This document shows, piece after piece, positions 9,412 to 19,535 of a DNA stretch of 64,000 bases. The first letter of the stretch is position 1; each line of letters opens with the position of its first letter. The stretch is from Cohnella algarum (GTDB taxonomy: Bacteria; Bacillota; Bacilli; Paenibacillales; Paenibacillaceae), in contig NZ_JAFHKM010000002.1 of the NCBI RefSeq assembly GCF_016937515.1, positions 62,001 to 126,000 on the forward strand. Direction: 5' to 3'. A program made the position numbers and the translations under genes. The notes below the pieces were generated by a model that searched no databases, was not told the DNA's origin, and saw only the letters and a program-made list of their open reading frames with translations.

Positions 9412-12366
9412 TGTTCTCCACCTCCAGCAGCGTGTGCAGTAGTTCCGAATTTGCTTCATCCTTTCGCTTATGGGCCATCATCTCTGCGTGCTCTCCGCAT
9501 ACAGCCGCATAGTCGCAATATCGGCAGACCGCAGGATTTGAAGCGGGAATAAACAATCCCTGTTCCATCGACAAAAGGATTCCCCGGATCACCGCGGTGA
9601 CTCGATTCCGTTCGGTTTGCGGGCGTGCAATCACTTGCCCGTGCCCCCGTTCGCTTGGAAAGACGTAAGACGCTTCAAGCACTTTTGCATCAGAATCCAC
9701 ACCCGTTTGCCGCATCCATAGCTCCGTCCCCATTGCGTAAAGCGCGTGTTGCAGCTGCGTACCGCCTGCGAACATGCCATTTTCCTTGTAAGGCCGAGGA
9801 CTGCCGGTCTTATAGTCGATAATCCGATATTGATGCGGCGCAACTTGATCGATCCGGTCGACGATCCCGCGCAGCGTAATCGCCATGTCCTCGCCAAGCT
9901 CAAGGTGCAACGGCTGGCCGTCCACGATGAGCTCTTGTTCGAAAAACCGGGGAGCCGTCTTAGCCTGCAATTCCATGCGATAGAACACGTCCACATCCCG
10001 GAGCATCGCTTGCCGTTCCCTCTCAAACACATGAGGGCTCGGTGCCGGAATCCGCTCGGCATACAAGAGAATCGTCTCCTCCGCAATACGAAGCAAACGG
10101 GCATGATCGTGTGTAATAGGCATGACTTTACTTGCGTTGACTTCCGTCATATAACGACGATAAACCTCGTGCAGCAGCGAGCCTCTTTCATTCGGCTTCA
10201 GCCAGGAGGTACGGTCAAAAGTCACCTGATCTTTCACGCGAATCCTGAGCACATATTGGAAAAAGTACCGCATCGGACATTCCGCGTACTTCTCCAATTG
10301 ACTTGCGCTAAGCGTCCGTTCGTCCCGGTCTTTCCAATAATCAGTCCATTCATCCCCCGCTATATATCCGTCATGCTCCGTCACTTGCGAGCTGCCACGC
10401 GCCTCGAGTGCAAGTCTGCCTTGACGAAGCGACGGATAGACCGATTCGATGAAGGATTGCCGGTCCCTCATAAGGTTTACATTCGCATGGATTTGTCGGA
10501 AGACATAATGAGAGCCGTCCAATGGCAGTCCATTTAGCTCAGTAGAGGATGGCTGCTCTACATCCAAATACCCGACAGGTTCGCCTAAGCTTCGGTGCAA
10601 CATCTCATAGTCCGCATTCGTTTTTCCGGATACTTTTCGGAATACCTGTAGAAGTTGAAAAGCCGGGCTTGCTGTCGCTCCTTCTGCCAAGTCATACGAC
10701 GAGAAGCTAAATGTGATATTGCCACTTATCATCCCAAGCCGACCATCACGAAGGCGTTGCCGATCTCTTTGTCTCTGCACGGCTGTTTGAAGCCCGGCAT
10801 CGATCCGTCTGCACTCTTCATCGAGAAGCATGGGATTTTGCCTGATATTCCCGGACCACGACTGTTCATCCATCCCGAGAAGAAACGTATGTTTTCTCCC
10901 GCTGATCCCCCGTTCGCCAAACTCGATATGTACAGGAATCCGGGCTTGGGTAACCGTTGCACCCCGACTCGAAGTTCCTGCAGCATGTCTCGGGCATACA
11001 AGAACATTTGCTGAAACGGCATCGAGTCCGGAACAGGACATTCCTGCAGTTCTTTAGCGATACCTTTCATTTCTTGCAGGACGATCGCATCCTCTTCCGT
11101 TCCGCATACACCAAATCTATCCAAGATGTTAACGAGCCATCCCCAGATTCCCTTAGGAGATGAGAGCGCCGCTTCGTCTGGAAACAATTCTCCCAGGAGG
11201 TTTGTCAGATGCTTCTTGATGTCGTCATCCCGCTGTTGTTGTTCCGTCCGCTCCCGTTCTTCGGGTCTTTCATCTGCATCCCCTTGGAACCGAACATGCC
11301 CCGACCCCAGCAACTTGATATACCGTTCTTTCCCCCAGCCGATTCCGCTTTTCTCCAGGGCTCGAATACAATCCGCATTCGTTATTCCTTGGTCACGATC
11401 GGAGAACGTGATCAATTGCTGTTGCAGCATCAATACGAGCTGCCGCACCTGATAACCGGACTCCAACCAGTTCAGCAGAAAATGTGCGGCTCTTCCCATT
11501 CCGGATGTAATCACAGGCAGCCCGTCTGCATAGGAACAGGGAATACCGAAAGAAGCACACATGGTCGAAATAACCAACGCATATTCTTCATCCGGTACGA
11601 TCATCTCCACTTCATCCAATGGCATCCGGCCCTGAATAATGCGTCTCAATGCTTCGCGAACCTCCGCCAGCCTTCCGGTCGCATGATAGAACTGAACCTT
11701 TCCGAACGGCATTGTGGATTGGACGTCAGTGAAGGAAGAAACCGCTATAATCCTCGTCATCCGTCCGTTTGACAACCGCTCCAGCATTCGAGCGGAAACC
11801 GGTGAAAGCGGCATAGGGTCTGGCAGAATAAGCTCCACGTTTTCCGGCAATTGGGTTGGTATATGCGACAAAAGGCCGGAGAAATCGATCCAGCTCCGCT
11901 GATTCAGAAAGCGCTCATACGCTGACAACACCTTTCTGACATAGCTGCCTTTTTGCTGGCTCATAAAGTGGTCGTCTCGAAGCTCCCCCGCACTCACTCC
12001 GGCACGGCGCAGATCCATAATGGCTTGGTGAACATGCATGGCAATACCAGGCTTTACTTGATCCACCGCGATGTAGGAATCCGGCTTGGAAGCCATTTGT
12101 TCCATGACATGATGGATAATCCAAAAGGACCGCTGTTCCCCGATTAAAGTCAGCCCTTGTTGATACAGGGAGAACTGAACCTGACTTCTTACAAAGGATT
12201 GAACCGTTTGGACCTCCACATTCATAACCGGCCCTAATTCCCGGCATATTCGCATCAACCAGGACTGTCCTTCGATGTAGGAAGGAGCAATAACAATTTT
12301 GCGGCGAAATGGCTCTCTACGGATTGCATCATATAAACGTTCTAGAAACGTGCCTACTATTTTCAA
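9404..12366 (-). pseudogene. AddB-like nuclease subunit, single frameshift
   Basis: This is the partner of the AddA-like protein. The C-terminal half has a PD-(D/E)xK nuclease (YRIIDYKTGSPRPY). Four cysteines match the iron-sulphur staple of AddB: one in EKYAECPMRYFF and three in CRYCDYAAVC. The N-terminal half resembles the inactivated helicase of AddB. Two frames are needed. One gives SSLANGGSAG and the other continues GRKHTFLLGMDEQSW. They join at a C5 run (10907-10911; G5 on the coding strand), and one extra G would restore a protein of about 987 aa. This is either a true frameshift or a homopolymer sequencing error. The gene starts 41 bp after the WYL gene. Confidence 0.85.
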
Positions 12367-12407
12367 AAGGGATACCTTCCTTTCGTCTATCTTTCAACAA
12401 CAGCAAC

Positions 12408-13361
12408 TTACTGCCCATACAACTGTCCCCAACGCTGTAGCTGTTCCTTAAACTTTTCCCGGACAGATGCAGGCTCTAAAATCTCCGCTGAAGGTCCGTA
12501 CTGAACCACCCAATTCATAAACTCCCGCTCGTGGTTGACGGTGACCTCGAATAATAAGCTGCCGTCCGGCAGATCGGTCATCTTCGGTCTCACGAACAAT
12601 TCTTCTTCCTTCACATAGCGGGCGACATCCGGATGGAATTTAATCTTAAAAGTGATTAAAGAATCCCCGCGTTCAATCGACCAGGTATGCTTCATATACT
12701 GAGCAATGTTAAAATCACCCTTGTCGAATCGATTACTTGTCAACTCTACATGGCGGAAACGGCTTATACGAAACGTGCGAATGTCCTGCTTGGAATGACA
12801 ATAGCCGATCAAGTAAAACCGTTGATCCCGCGGGACCAAATAGTACGGATCAATTTGGCGCTCCGTCAATTCATTCCGGCTCTGGGTATGGTAAACAGCC
12901 CTGATCGTCTTACTGGCGATAATCGCTTCCATGATGGGCAGCAAGAAGTTGGCACTGTTCTCCCGATAAGCCGGGGTGCCCATTTGGATCATGTCTGCGA
13001 CATTTTCCAGTGTATCGTACCGCTTCCGGGTTTCTTTCACATGGGTAGCCATCACCTTGTCGTAGGCGGATTCAAAGCCTGGAGGCAATTTGCTGGTGTC
13101 CAACACGGAGGGCAGGACAGAGAACACCAACGCTTCCTGCTCCGTGAAATTCAGCGGGTACATGGCGAAATTACCGACAAAACGGTACCCTTTTCCGTAA
13201 CCCTCGTTTGTAATCGGTGCGATCAAGTCCAAAATCCGCATGTCCCTATAAATCGTACGATCCGTTGTCTCGCATTTGTCCGCCAGCTCCTTGGCCGAAA
13301 TCCCCGGATTGGATTGAATGGCGAGAAGTATTTTAAAGAGCCGAATCACTTTATCCGTCAT
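12408..13361 (-). CDS. WYL-domain HTH transcriptional regulator
   Basis: This 317-aa DNA-binding regulator has an N-terminal winged helix (residues 1-60, ISAKELADKCETTDRTIYRD) and a WYL domain around residues 140-220 (AVYHTQSRNELTERQIDPYYLVPRDQRFYLIGYC, given here only as its span). A C-terminal WCX extension follows. WYL proteins sense nucleic-acid or nucleotide ligands and frequently control defence operons. The ATG is preceded by AGGAGATATAGC. It lies 54 bp after the HIRAN gene and 41 bp before the addB-like gene on the same strand, so autoregulation of this run is likely but not shown. Confidence 0.92.
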   Translation of the reverse strand: MTDKVIRLFKILLAIQSNPGISAKELADKCETTDRTIYRDMRILDLIAPITNEGYGKGYRFVGNFAMYPLNFTEQEALVFSVLPSVLDTSKLPPGFESAYDKVMATHVKETRKRYDTLENVADMIQMGTPAYRENSANFLLPIMEAIIASKTIRAVYHTQSRNELTERQIDPYYLVPRDQRFYLIGYCHSKQDIRTFRISRFRHVELTSNRFDKGDFNIAQYMKHTWSIERGDSLITFKIKFHPDVARYVKEEELFVRPKMTDLPDGSLLFEVTVNHEREFMNWVVQYGPSAEILEPASVREKFKEQLQRWGQLYGQ

Positions 13362-13415
13362 GCTATATCTCCTATCGTGGCATATAGAATGTAAATCCTT
13401 ATCATCATTGGGATT

Positions 13416-13793
13416 CTACGCTTTACCTGGTTCTTCCTGCCTATAAGGAGAAAACGAAACGTTCTCTGTCGTTTTGATGATGTACACTTCCTCTAGACCC
13501 GGCGTAAGTTCAACAATTGCCGTATCCTTAACGACAAATCGCACCATGCCGCAAACATGATGCTCAAACATATCATAAATCCGGCCGGCGCTGCGGCATC
13601 CTTTCGGTACGGTATGCGGACTGTTGGCGACATAACCGATTTTGCCCAATGGGATCATATCCACCTTTATCGCTTCATGGTCATGCGGATTATCCGGGTC
13701 TTTGATCAAGTGAACGACCTGACCCGGCTTTAGAAATGCTGCTCCGTAGTAATGCTGCGTGCCTGTGACGGCGATATAGATCGGTTGATCCAC
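13416..13793 (-). CDS. HIRAN-domain protein
   Basis: This small protein of about 125 aa is made almost entirely of a HIRAN domain, a fold known in Rad5/HLTF-type proteins to bind single-stranded 3' DNA ends. Diagnostic stretches are GTQHYYGAAFLKPGQ, DPDNPHDHEAIKV and KIGYVANSPHTVPKG, followed by SAGRIYDMF. The preferred start is GTG at 13793, preceded by GGGAGTGAG. An ATG at 13823 and a longer frame to 13886 have poorer ribosome sites. It is the first gene of the run leading to the helicase-nuclease and restriction genes, with an SOS-box-like site about 63 bp upstream. A role as a DNA-end sensor for that cluster is inference. Confidence 0.82.
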   Translation of the reverse strand: MDQPIYIAVTGTQHYYGAAFLKPGQVVHLIKDPDNPHDHEAIKVDMIPLGKIGYVANSPHTVPKGCRSAGRIYDMFEHHVCGMVRFVVKDTAIVELTPGLEEVYIIKTTENVSFSPYRQEEPGKA

Positions 13794-13855
13794 TGTACTC
13801 ACTCCCGCATGTCTTTCCTTCATTATGACGGATCGCAACGACCATAGATTGTCAG

Positions 13856-13869
13856 CGAATATATGTTCT
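13856..13869 (-). promoter_or_regulatory. SOS-box (LexA)-like site upstream of HIRAN-WYL-addBA-hsdMSR
   Basis: On the + strand the site reads CGAATATATGTTCT. It matches the Bacillus-type LexA consensus CGAACRNRYGTTYC at 12 of 14 positions. It lies between the Fic-gene terminator and the HIRAN start. The surrounding 21 bp (13851-13871) recurs exactly at 18338-18358. No convincing -35/-10 pair was identified next to it. Confidence 0.6.
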
Positions 13870-13874
13870 GCGCA

Positions 13875-13916
13875 CAAAAAAAGCACTGCGGCATCTCAAC
13901 TTGAGATCGCAGTGCT
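13875..13916 (-). terminator. Rho-independent terminator of the Fic gene
   Basis: Read on the minus strand, a hairpin formed by GCACTGCGATCTCAA and its complementary arm (13883-13915) is followed by a run of T residues. It lies just after the Fic stop at 13921. Confidence 0.85.
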
Positions 13917-13920
13917 GCAT

Positions 13921-15042
13921 TCATTTTAGAAAATGGGCAAACTGATCCGGCGCATTCCGAATGTCTTGTGCCAACTTCTCGTATTCCGCGGATAATTTGA
14001 CCGAACGAACTCTTTTGGCGTCTTGATCGCGCGGCTCAATGAATCCTTCTTCTCTCCAATGACTTACCTTTTCCCTTATTGAACGGTCCGACAAACGCAG
14101 CAGGTCCCTCATTTCGCTTGTCGTTAGGGTATCTTGTTTAAAGGTTAATTGAGCAAACACCATTCTTTGCTGGGGATCTAACTTGCGAATTAGATCCGGT
14201 TCGATTTTCGTCATTTGAGCAGATTTCTCCGTTACGATGGCAGCGGCTTCTTGAAAAACCTCCGCCAAACCATCGATAAAGAATTCCAGCCAAGGCGTCA
14301 AATCAGCTTCATTCCGCCCAAAATAATAATTGTGATGGAGACCCAACTGGAGTCGGCGATAATATTCAGCCAAGTTGCGGTCATAGAAATTCTCGAGTAC
14401 AAATAACCCCTTTAAGCCATATCCGCCGCGTCGTAAAAGATATGTCGTGATCATCCGAGCCGTTCGGCCATTCCCGTCCAAATACGGATGGATCGTTAGG
14501 AACTGCCACATGAATATGCCAGCCTTGATAGGAACCGGAACCGAATAGGTTTCCGGCGAGTTCACCCAGGCAACCAAATCCTCCATTAATACCGGGACAT
14601 CTTTCCATTCCGGCGGCAAATAAAAACCGGAGGCATTGCGGCTGCCTACTTGATTCTGTTCTTCGCGATACTCGCTAACACGCGGTCTTCGTCCGTGTGA
14701 TATTCGGATAATAGCATGCAGCTTTTTAATAAATTCCTCTGTGACCGGGAGCTGTCTTTTTTCGGCTTCATCCAGGTATTCCAAAGCTTTCATTAAGTTA
14801 TAAACTTCCTGCTCTTCATTGTCATTGCTGGTTTGGTACAAGACTTTTCGCTTCGTCGCCTCGTCAAGCGTGTTTCCTTCAATTTTCGTTGAAAGAATGA
14901 CCGTCTTTTCCATCGATTCTTTCTTAAGCAAATCCAGAATAGATGCGGGCAGTGGAAGCAAATCCACCACAACACTGGCGCGTTGTATATCCATTAGTCT
15001 GCGGGCTATGGTGTCCGTTATTGAATATTTGGGTGTAAACAT
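13921..15042 (-). CDS. Fic/DOC family protein (probable AMP transferase)
   Basis: Fic enzymes usually transfer AMP to hydroxyl side chains of target proteins. The 373-aa protein has an N-terminal Fic_N region with STKIEGN near residue 52, which fits the S/T-xxx-E-G/N inhibitory helix of self-inhibited class II enzymes. The catalytic motif HPYLDGNGRTAR is near residue 190. A C-terminal winged-helix domain (TTSEMRDLLRLSDRSIREKVSHW region) completes the protein. All key Fic residues (His, Gly-Asn-Gly-Arg) are present. The start is supported by GGAAGGTGATGTT. It is transcribed alone or after the interrupted yhaM-like gene and ends in a strong terminator. The target is unknown. Confidence 0.92.
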   Translation of the reverse strand: MFTPKYSITDTIARRLMDIQRASVVVDLLPLPASILDLLKKESMEKTVILSTKIEGNTLDEATKRKVLYQTSNDNEEQEVYNLMKALEYLDEAEKRQLPVTEEFIKKLHAIIRISHGRRPRVSEYREEQNQVGSRNASGFYLPPEWKDVPVLMEDLVAWVNSPETYSVPVPIKAGIFMWQFLTIHPYLDGNGRTARMITTYLLRRGGYGLKGLFVLENFYDRNLAEYYRRLQLGLHHNYYFGRNEADLTPWLEFFIDGLAEVFQEAAAIVTEKSAQMTKIEPDLIRKLDPQQRMVFAQLTFKQDTLTTSEMRDLLRLSDRSIREKVSHWREEGFIEPRDQDAKRVRSVKLSAEYEKLAQDIRNAPDQFAHFLK

Positions 15043-15134
15043 AACATCACCTTCCTCAATAACACTATACCATTGCCGCTATTTTGCCGCAAAGTATTTT
15101 TGTTTCATTGCATTTTCTTCGTATATTTTAATTT

Positions 15135-15978
15135 CTACAATGACATCCTGTACAACGCTTTATTCTCCAGCCCTCGGACCGGCTGTGTCCACAACTCCTT
15201 GTCCGAAGTGGCGCTTAGTGCGTCCTCCGCCATCTGGAGTTTGGCATCCAGTGCGTCAATATAGTGCAATGCTACCGCTTCTGCCGTTTGCGGCTGTACC
15301 GGGCTCCCCCATTCCCCGAGGTTATGGTGAGAGAGAATAAGGTGCTGCAATCCGATCACTTGTTCCGAATCAAGCGGAAGTTCCAGCCGCAACGCAGCTT
15401 CTGTGATCCAACTGGCCGCCATTGCGATATGCCCGATCAACTTACCCTGAACGCTGTAGTCTGTCACAACCCCAAGCTGGGCAATCATCTCTTCTGGTTT
15501 GGCGATATCATGTAGGATAATCCCGGCCTTGATCATATCTGCATTCAGAAAGGGCCGCTGCTTGCATAGGAACTCGCCGATCTCCAGCATACGAACAATA
15601 TGATAGGCCAGTCCTGCAAAGTAAACATGGTGGTGCATTTTGGCCGCCGGATAATGAGCCAGTTTCTCTCTTACCTTATCTACACAAAAGCCTACAATAT
15701 CGCGTATCACCGGGTCCGAAATACTCTCGATGACTCTGTTTATGACCTCTAATAATTCCGAAGATCCAATTGGGGCCGCCCGAATAAAATCGGTTAGAGA
15801 CACACCGTCTTCATTACTTACATTGCGAATCCGGGTGATCTTAACCTGCGGCTTTTCCCGATACAATTGAACGATTCCCTGAACCTTGACTAGCGTCATG
15901 GGAGAAAAGCTGTCTTTTTCTGTTTCCTTCACATCCCAATACTTTGCAGGGAGCTGGCCGCTGGCATCACACAGCACC
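15135..15978 (-). pseudogene. YhaM-type 3'-5' exoribonuclease, C-terminal part (split by IS21 element)
   Basis: YhaM-family enzymes combine an OB fold with an HD phosphohydrolase domain and degrade RNA (and DNA) from the 3' end. This segment holds the end of the OB fold (SGQLPAKYWDVKETEKDSFS) and the HD domain, with HHHVYFAGLAYHIVRM, IILHDIAKPEE and HLILSHHNLGEWGSP as metal ligands. The first 38 or so residues are at 18127-18244 beyond the IS21 element. Removing the element and one GCACC repeat gives about 318 aa, the normal length. The remaining piece has no good start of its own, so the gene is presumed inactive. Confidence 0.88.
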
Positions 15979-16088
15979 TGTCACCGCCGGGATATAATTG
16001 ACCCACCAGCGCCGGAATGAAAATGACCCACCCCTGTAGAATATATCTCCTCGAGAATATCGGCCAAGATATTTGGAGAGGAGGAAAT

Positions 16089-18112
<2,024 letters not shown>

Positions 18113-18126
18113 TTCCGGCGTTGACA

Positions 18127-18244
18127 GCACCAAATCGAAGTAATCCTTTGCCGGGGATGTATTGGTCTGCTTCAGCTCCAGCTCTTTCAGCAAATAGAAG
18201 CCGACGAACTCATCGTTCGTGGTCAGTTCTTTTATCAAAGTCAT
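18127..18244 (-). pseudogene. YhaM-type exoribonuclease, N-terminal fragment
   Basis: This fragment encodes a start identical in style to YhaM proteins: MTLIKELTTNDEFVGFYLLK, then KELELKQTNTSPAKDYFDLVL. The frame is then broken by the IS21 element. The ATG at 18244 is preceded by GGGGGTGAAAAGA. The remainder of the protein is at 15135-15978. Confidence 0.88.
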
Positions 18245-18342
18245 TCTTTTCACCCCCATCTACAACTCCAAAAACTCTGCCTCTGCCTCAGTGATCTAGT
18301 ATATTTTTATTTTATAGTTAAGTCATGACAACACTTTGTCAG

Positions 18343-18356
18343 CGAATATATGTTCT
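18343..18356 (-). promoter_or_regulatory. SOS-box (LexA)-like site upstream of the yhaM-like gene
   Basis: This is the second copy of CGAATATATGTTCT, within a 21-bp block identical to the one at 13851-13871. It sits between a terminator (18361-18388) and the yhaM-like start at 18244. The duplicated context makes a regulatory role more credible than a single chance match. Confidence 0.6.
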
Positions 18357-18360
18357 GCAC

Positions 18361-18388
18361 AAAAAAACGACCAGATCTAATCCGGTCG
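18361..18388 (-). terminator. Terminator of the zeta-like toxin operon
   Basis: On the minus strand, a hairpin with arms CGACCGGA and TCTGGTCG (one G-T pair) is followed by seven T residues. It lies 45 bp after the stop of the last small gene at 18434. Confidence 0.75.
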
Positions 18389-18433
18389 CGTAGAATTCCT
18401 TATTCACATTGGGAGAAATGTAAAATTCAAGAT

Positions 18434-18613
18434 TTAATCATCTTCGGTTAGTAGTAATTCCCTTTTACAAACATCACACTGGACCTTGATAACCAATCCT
18501 AGACTTGTTGGTATAAATATGTACGCAAACTTTGCTCCCGTTACATCTTTGGGTTCACATTTATCCCAATTATTAATTTTGTTTTCCATAGATTTGCTAA
18601 TTTCAAACTTCAT
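18434..18613 (-). CDS. Small CxxC protein downstream of zeta-like toxin
   Basis: This is a 59-aa protein of unknown function. It ends with VQCDVCKRELLLTEDD, where the two cysteines could bind a metal, and carries a hydrophobic patch FAYIFIPTSLGLVI. The ATG at 18613 has a clear GGAG six bases upstream; longer starts at 18625 (ATG) and 18631 (TTG) overlap the stop of the toxin-like gene. It is the third gene of a tightly packed set followed by a terminator. I do not recognise the family. It may be part of the toxin-antitoxin unit or an unrelated passenger. Confidence 0.55.
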   Translation of the reverse strand: MKFEISKSMENKINNWDKCEPKDVTGAKFAYIFIPTSLGLVIKVQCDVCKRELLLTEDD

Positions 18614-18627
18614 ATGATTCTCCATAA

Positions 18628-19212
18628 TCAATGTAACTGATCCTTGATCTTATGCACCCATTTTGGAAGAGATTCGGCCTGATATTTTAAAATACTATGT
18701 TCAGCTTGCATAACGATTTTACCGGAAACTTCGCTATTATCAATCACAATCAAATGATCAATGAGATGGATATGAGTTAGCAGATTTTGCATGGATGTGG
18801 TTTGTCTCCGAATGATGTCTTCAGTCGGTATATGATGTCCGCCGTTTCGAACTCTGGCGGCAACACGTTCGATATTGAGCCGAACATCGTTTAGACCCAC
18901 ATAAAACATCGTCACTTCAAAGCCGTTCGCCTTGGCTTCCCGTATCAGTCTTATCGCATTACCGCCGGCCAAAGTCGTTTCTACAGAAAAATCGCGTTTA
19001 TGATGGATACAATCTCTCGCAAGTTTAATCGCTTCTTTGCCTGCGGATACTTTGCGGCGATCCGGATGGTCAGAATCAATGCCGCGAGCTAAAGCGTCGG
19101 GATCTATATTGACACTGATACCAAGCCTGTCCACTATCAAATTGCGAATGGTGCTTTTGCCGCTGCCGTTATTGCCGGCGAATACAACCATCACTGTGGA
19201 GTACTCATTCAT
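18628..19212 (-). CDS. Zeta-toxin-like P-loop kinase
   Basis: This 194-aa P-loop protein resembles zeta toxins, which phosphorylate UDP-N-acetylglucosamine precursors, and related AAA/kinase proteins. Visible features are Walker A VVFAGNNGSGKSTIRN (residues 8-23), NIDPDALARG after strand 2, SVETTLAGGNAIRLIREAK with the Walker-B-like strand MFYVGL, and RVAARVRNGGHHIPTEDIIRR, matching the R-x(n)-GGH-xP signature of the group. The start overlaps the small upstream ORF by eight bases (ATGAATGA). A toxin role is inferred from fold and gene arrangement; the substrate is unknown. Confidence 0.85.
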   Translation of the reverse strand: MNEYSTVMVVFAGNNGSGKSTIRNLIVDRLGISVNIDPDALARGIDSDHPDRRKVSAGKEAIKLARDCIHHKRDFSVETTLAGGNAIRLIREAKANGFEVTMFYVGLNDVRLNIERVAARVRNGGHHIPTEDIIRRQTTSMQNLLTHIHLIDHLIVIDNSEVSGKIVMQAEHSILKYQAESLPKWVHKIKDQLH

Positions 19213-19384
19213 GATGAACCCCAGGATTGTCGATTGGCTCGATCACACCGTTTGAATATTCTTTGACAATCTGGCCTTTTTCCGTTTGATAGACAATGTA
19301 AGTCCCGTTCGCTTTTGCATCCAGTTTCGCGCGATCGCCCGTAAGTTTGATCAGTTTTTGCAAATCTTGAACACGATCCATCAT
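19205..19384 (-). CDS. Tiny ORF overlapping zeta-like gene, candidate antitoxin
   Basis: A 59-aa reading frame begins MMDRVQDLQKLIKLTGDRAK and ends KEYSNGVIEPIDNPGVHHE. The start is supported by GGTGGTGA three bases upstream of ATGATG. The last bases overlap the toxin-like start (GAATGA), the coupling usual for toxin-antitoxin pairs. It bears no visible resemblance to the three-helix epsilon antitoxin. A central TYIVYQTEKGQIVKEY looks like a short beta hairpin. Coding potential rests on arrangement, ribosome site and plausible composition; an antitoxin role is inference. Confidence 0.6.
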   Translation of the reverse strand: MMDRVQDLQKLIKLTGDRAKLDAKANGTYIVYQTEKGQIVKEYSNGVIEPIDNPGVHHE

Positions 19385-19535
19385 TGATCACCACCGAATC
19401 CGTCTCCATTTAGACATTATTATAACATATTCGATTATGATCAAAATTACAGGTTTCGCATACCGGTTTGTCCACCCTCATCACAAAAAAATCCGCTGTG
19501 CACAAACCGCGTGACTTCTTATTCCATTATAAAGT
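19385..19535. other. Intergenic segment with shared GTCCACCCTC block
   Basis: No gene is seen. The stretch around 19470-19513 (GTCCACCCTC, CACAAA, CCGC, GTGCACAAACCGCG) partly resembles 24494-24540, so it may be a copy of a dispersed intergenic repeat. Confidence 0.3.

Noticed and set aside
13794..13886. Longer start for the HIRAN protein at ATG 13823 or at 13886
   Set aside because: The upstream codons include the SOS-like box and terminator flank and lack a ribosome site; GTG 13793 has GGGAGTGAG.
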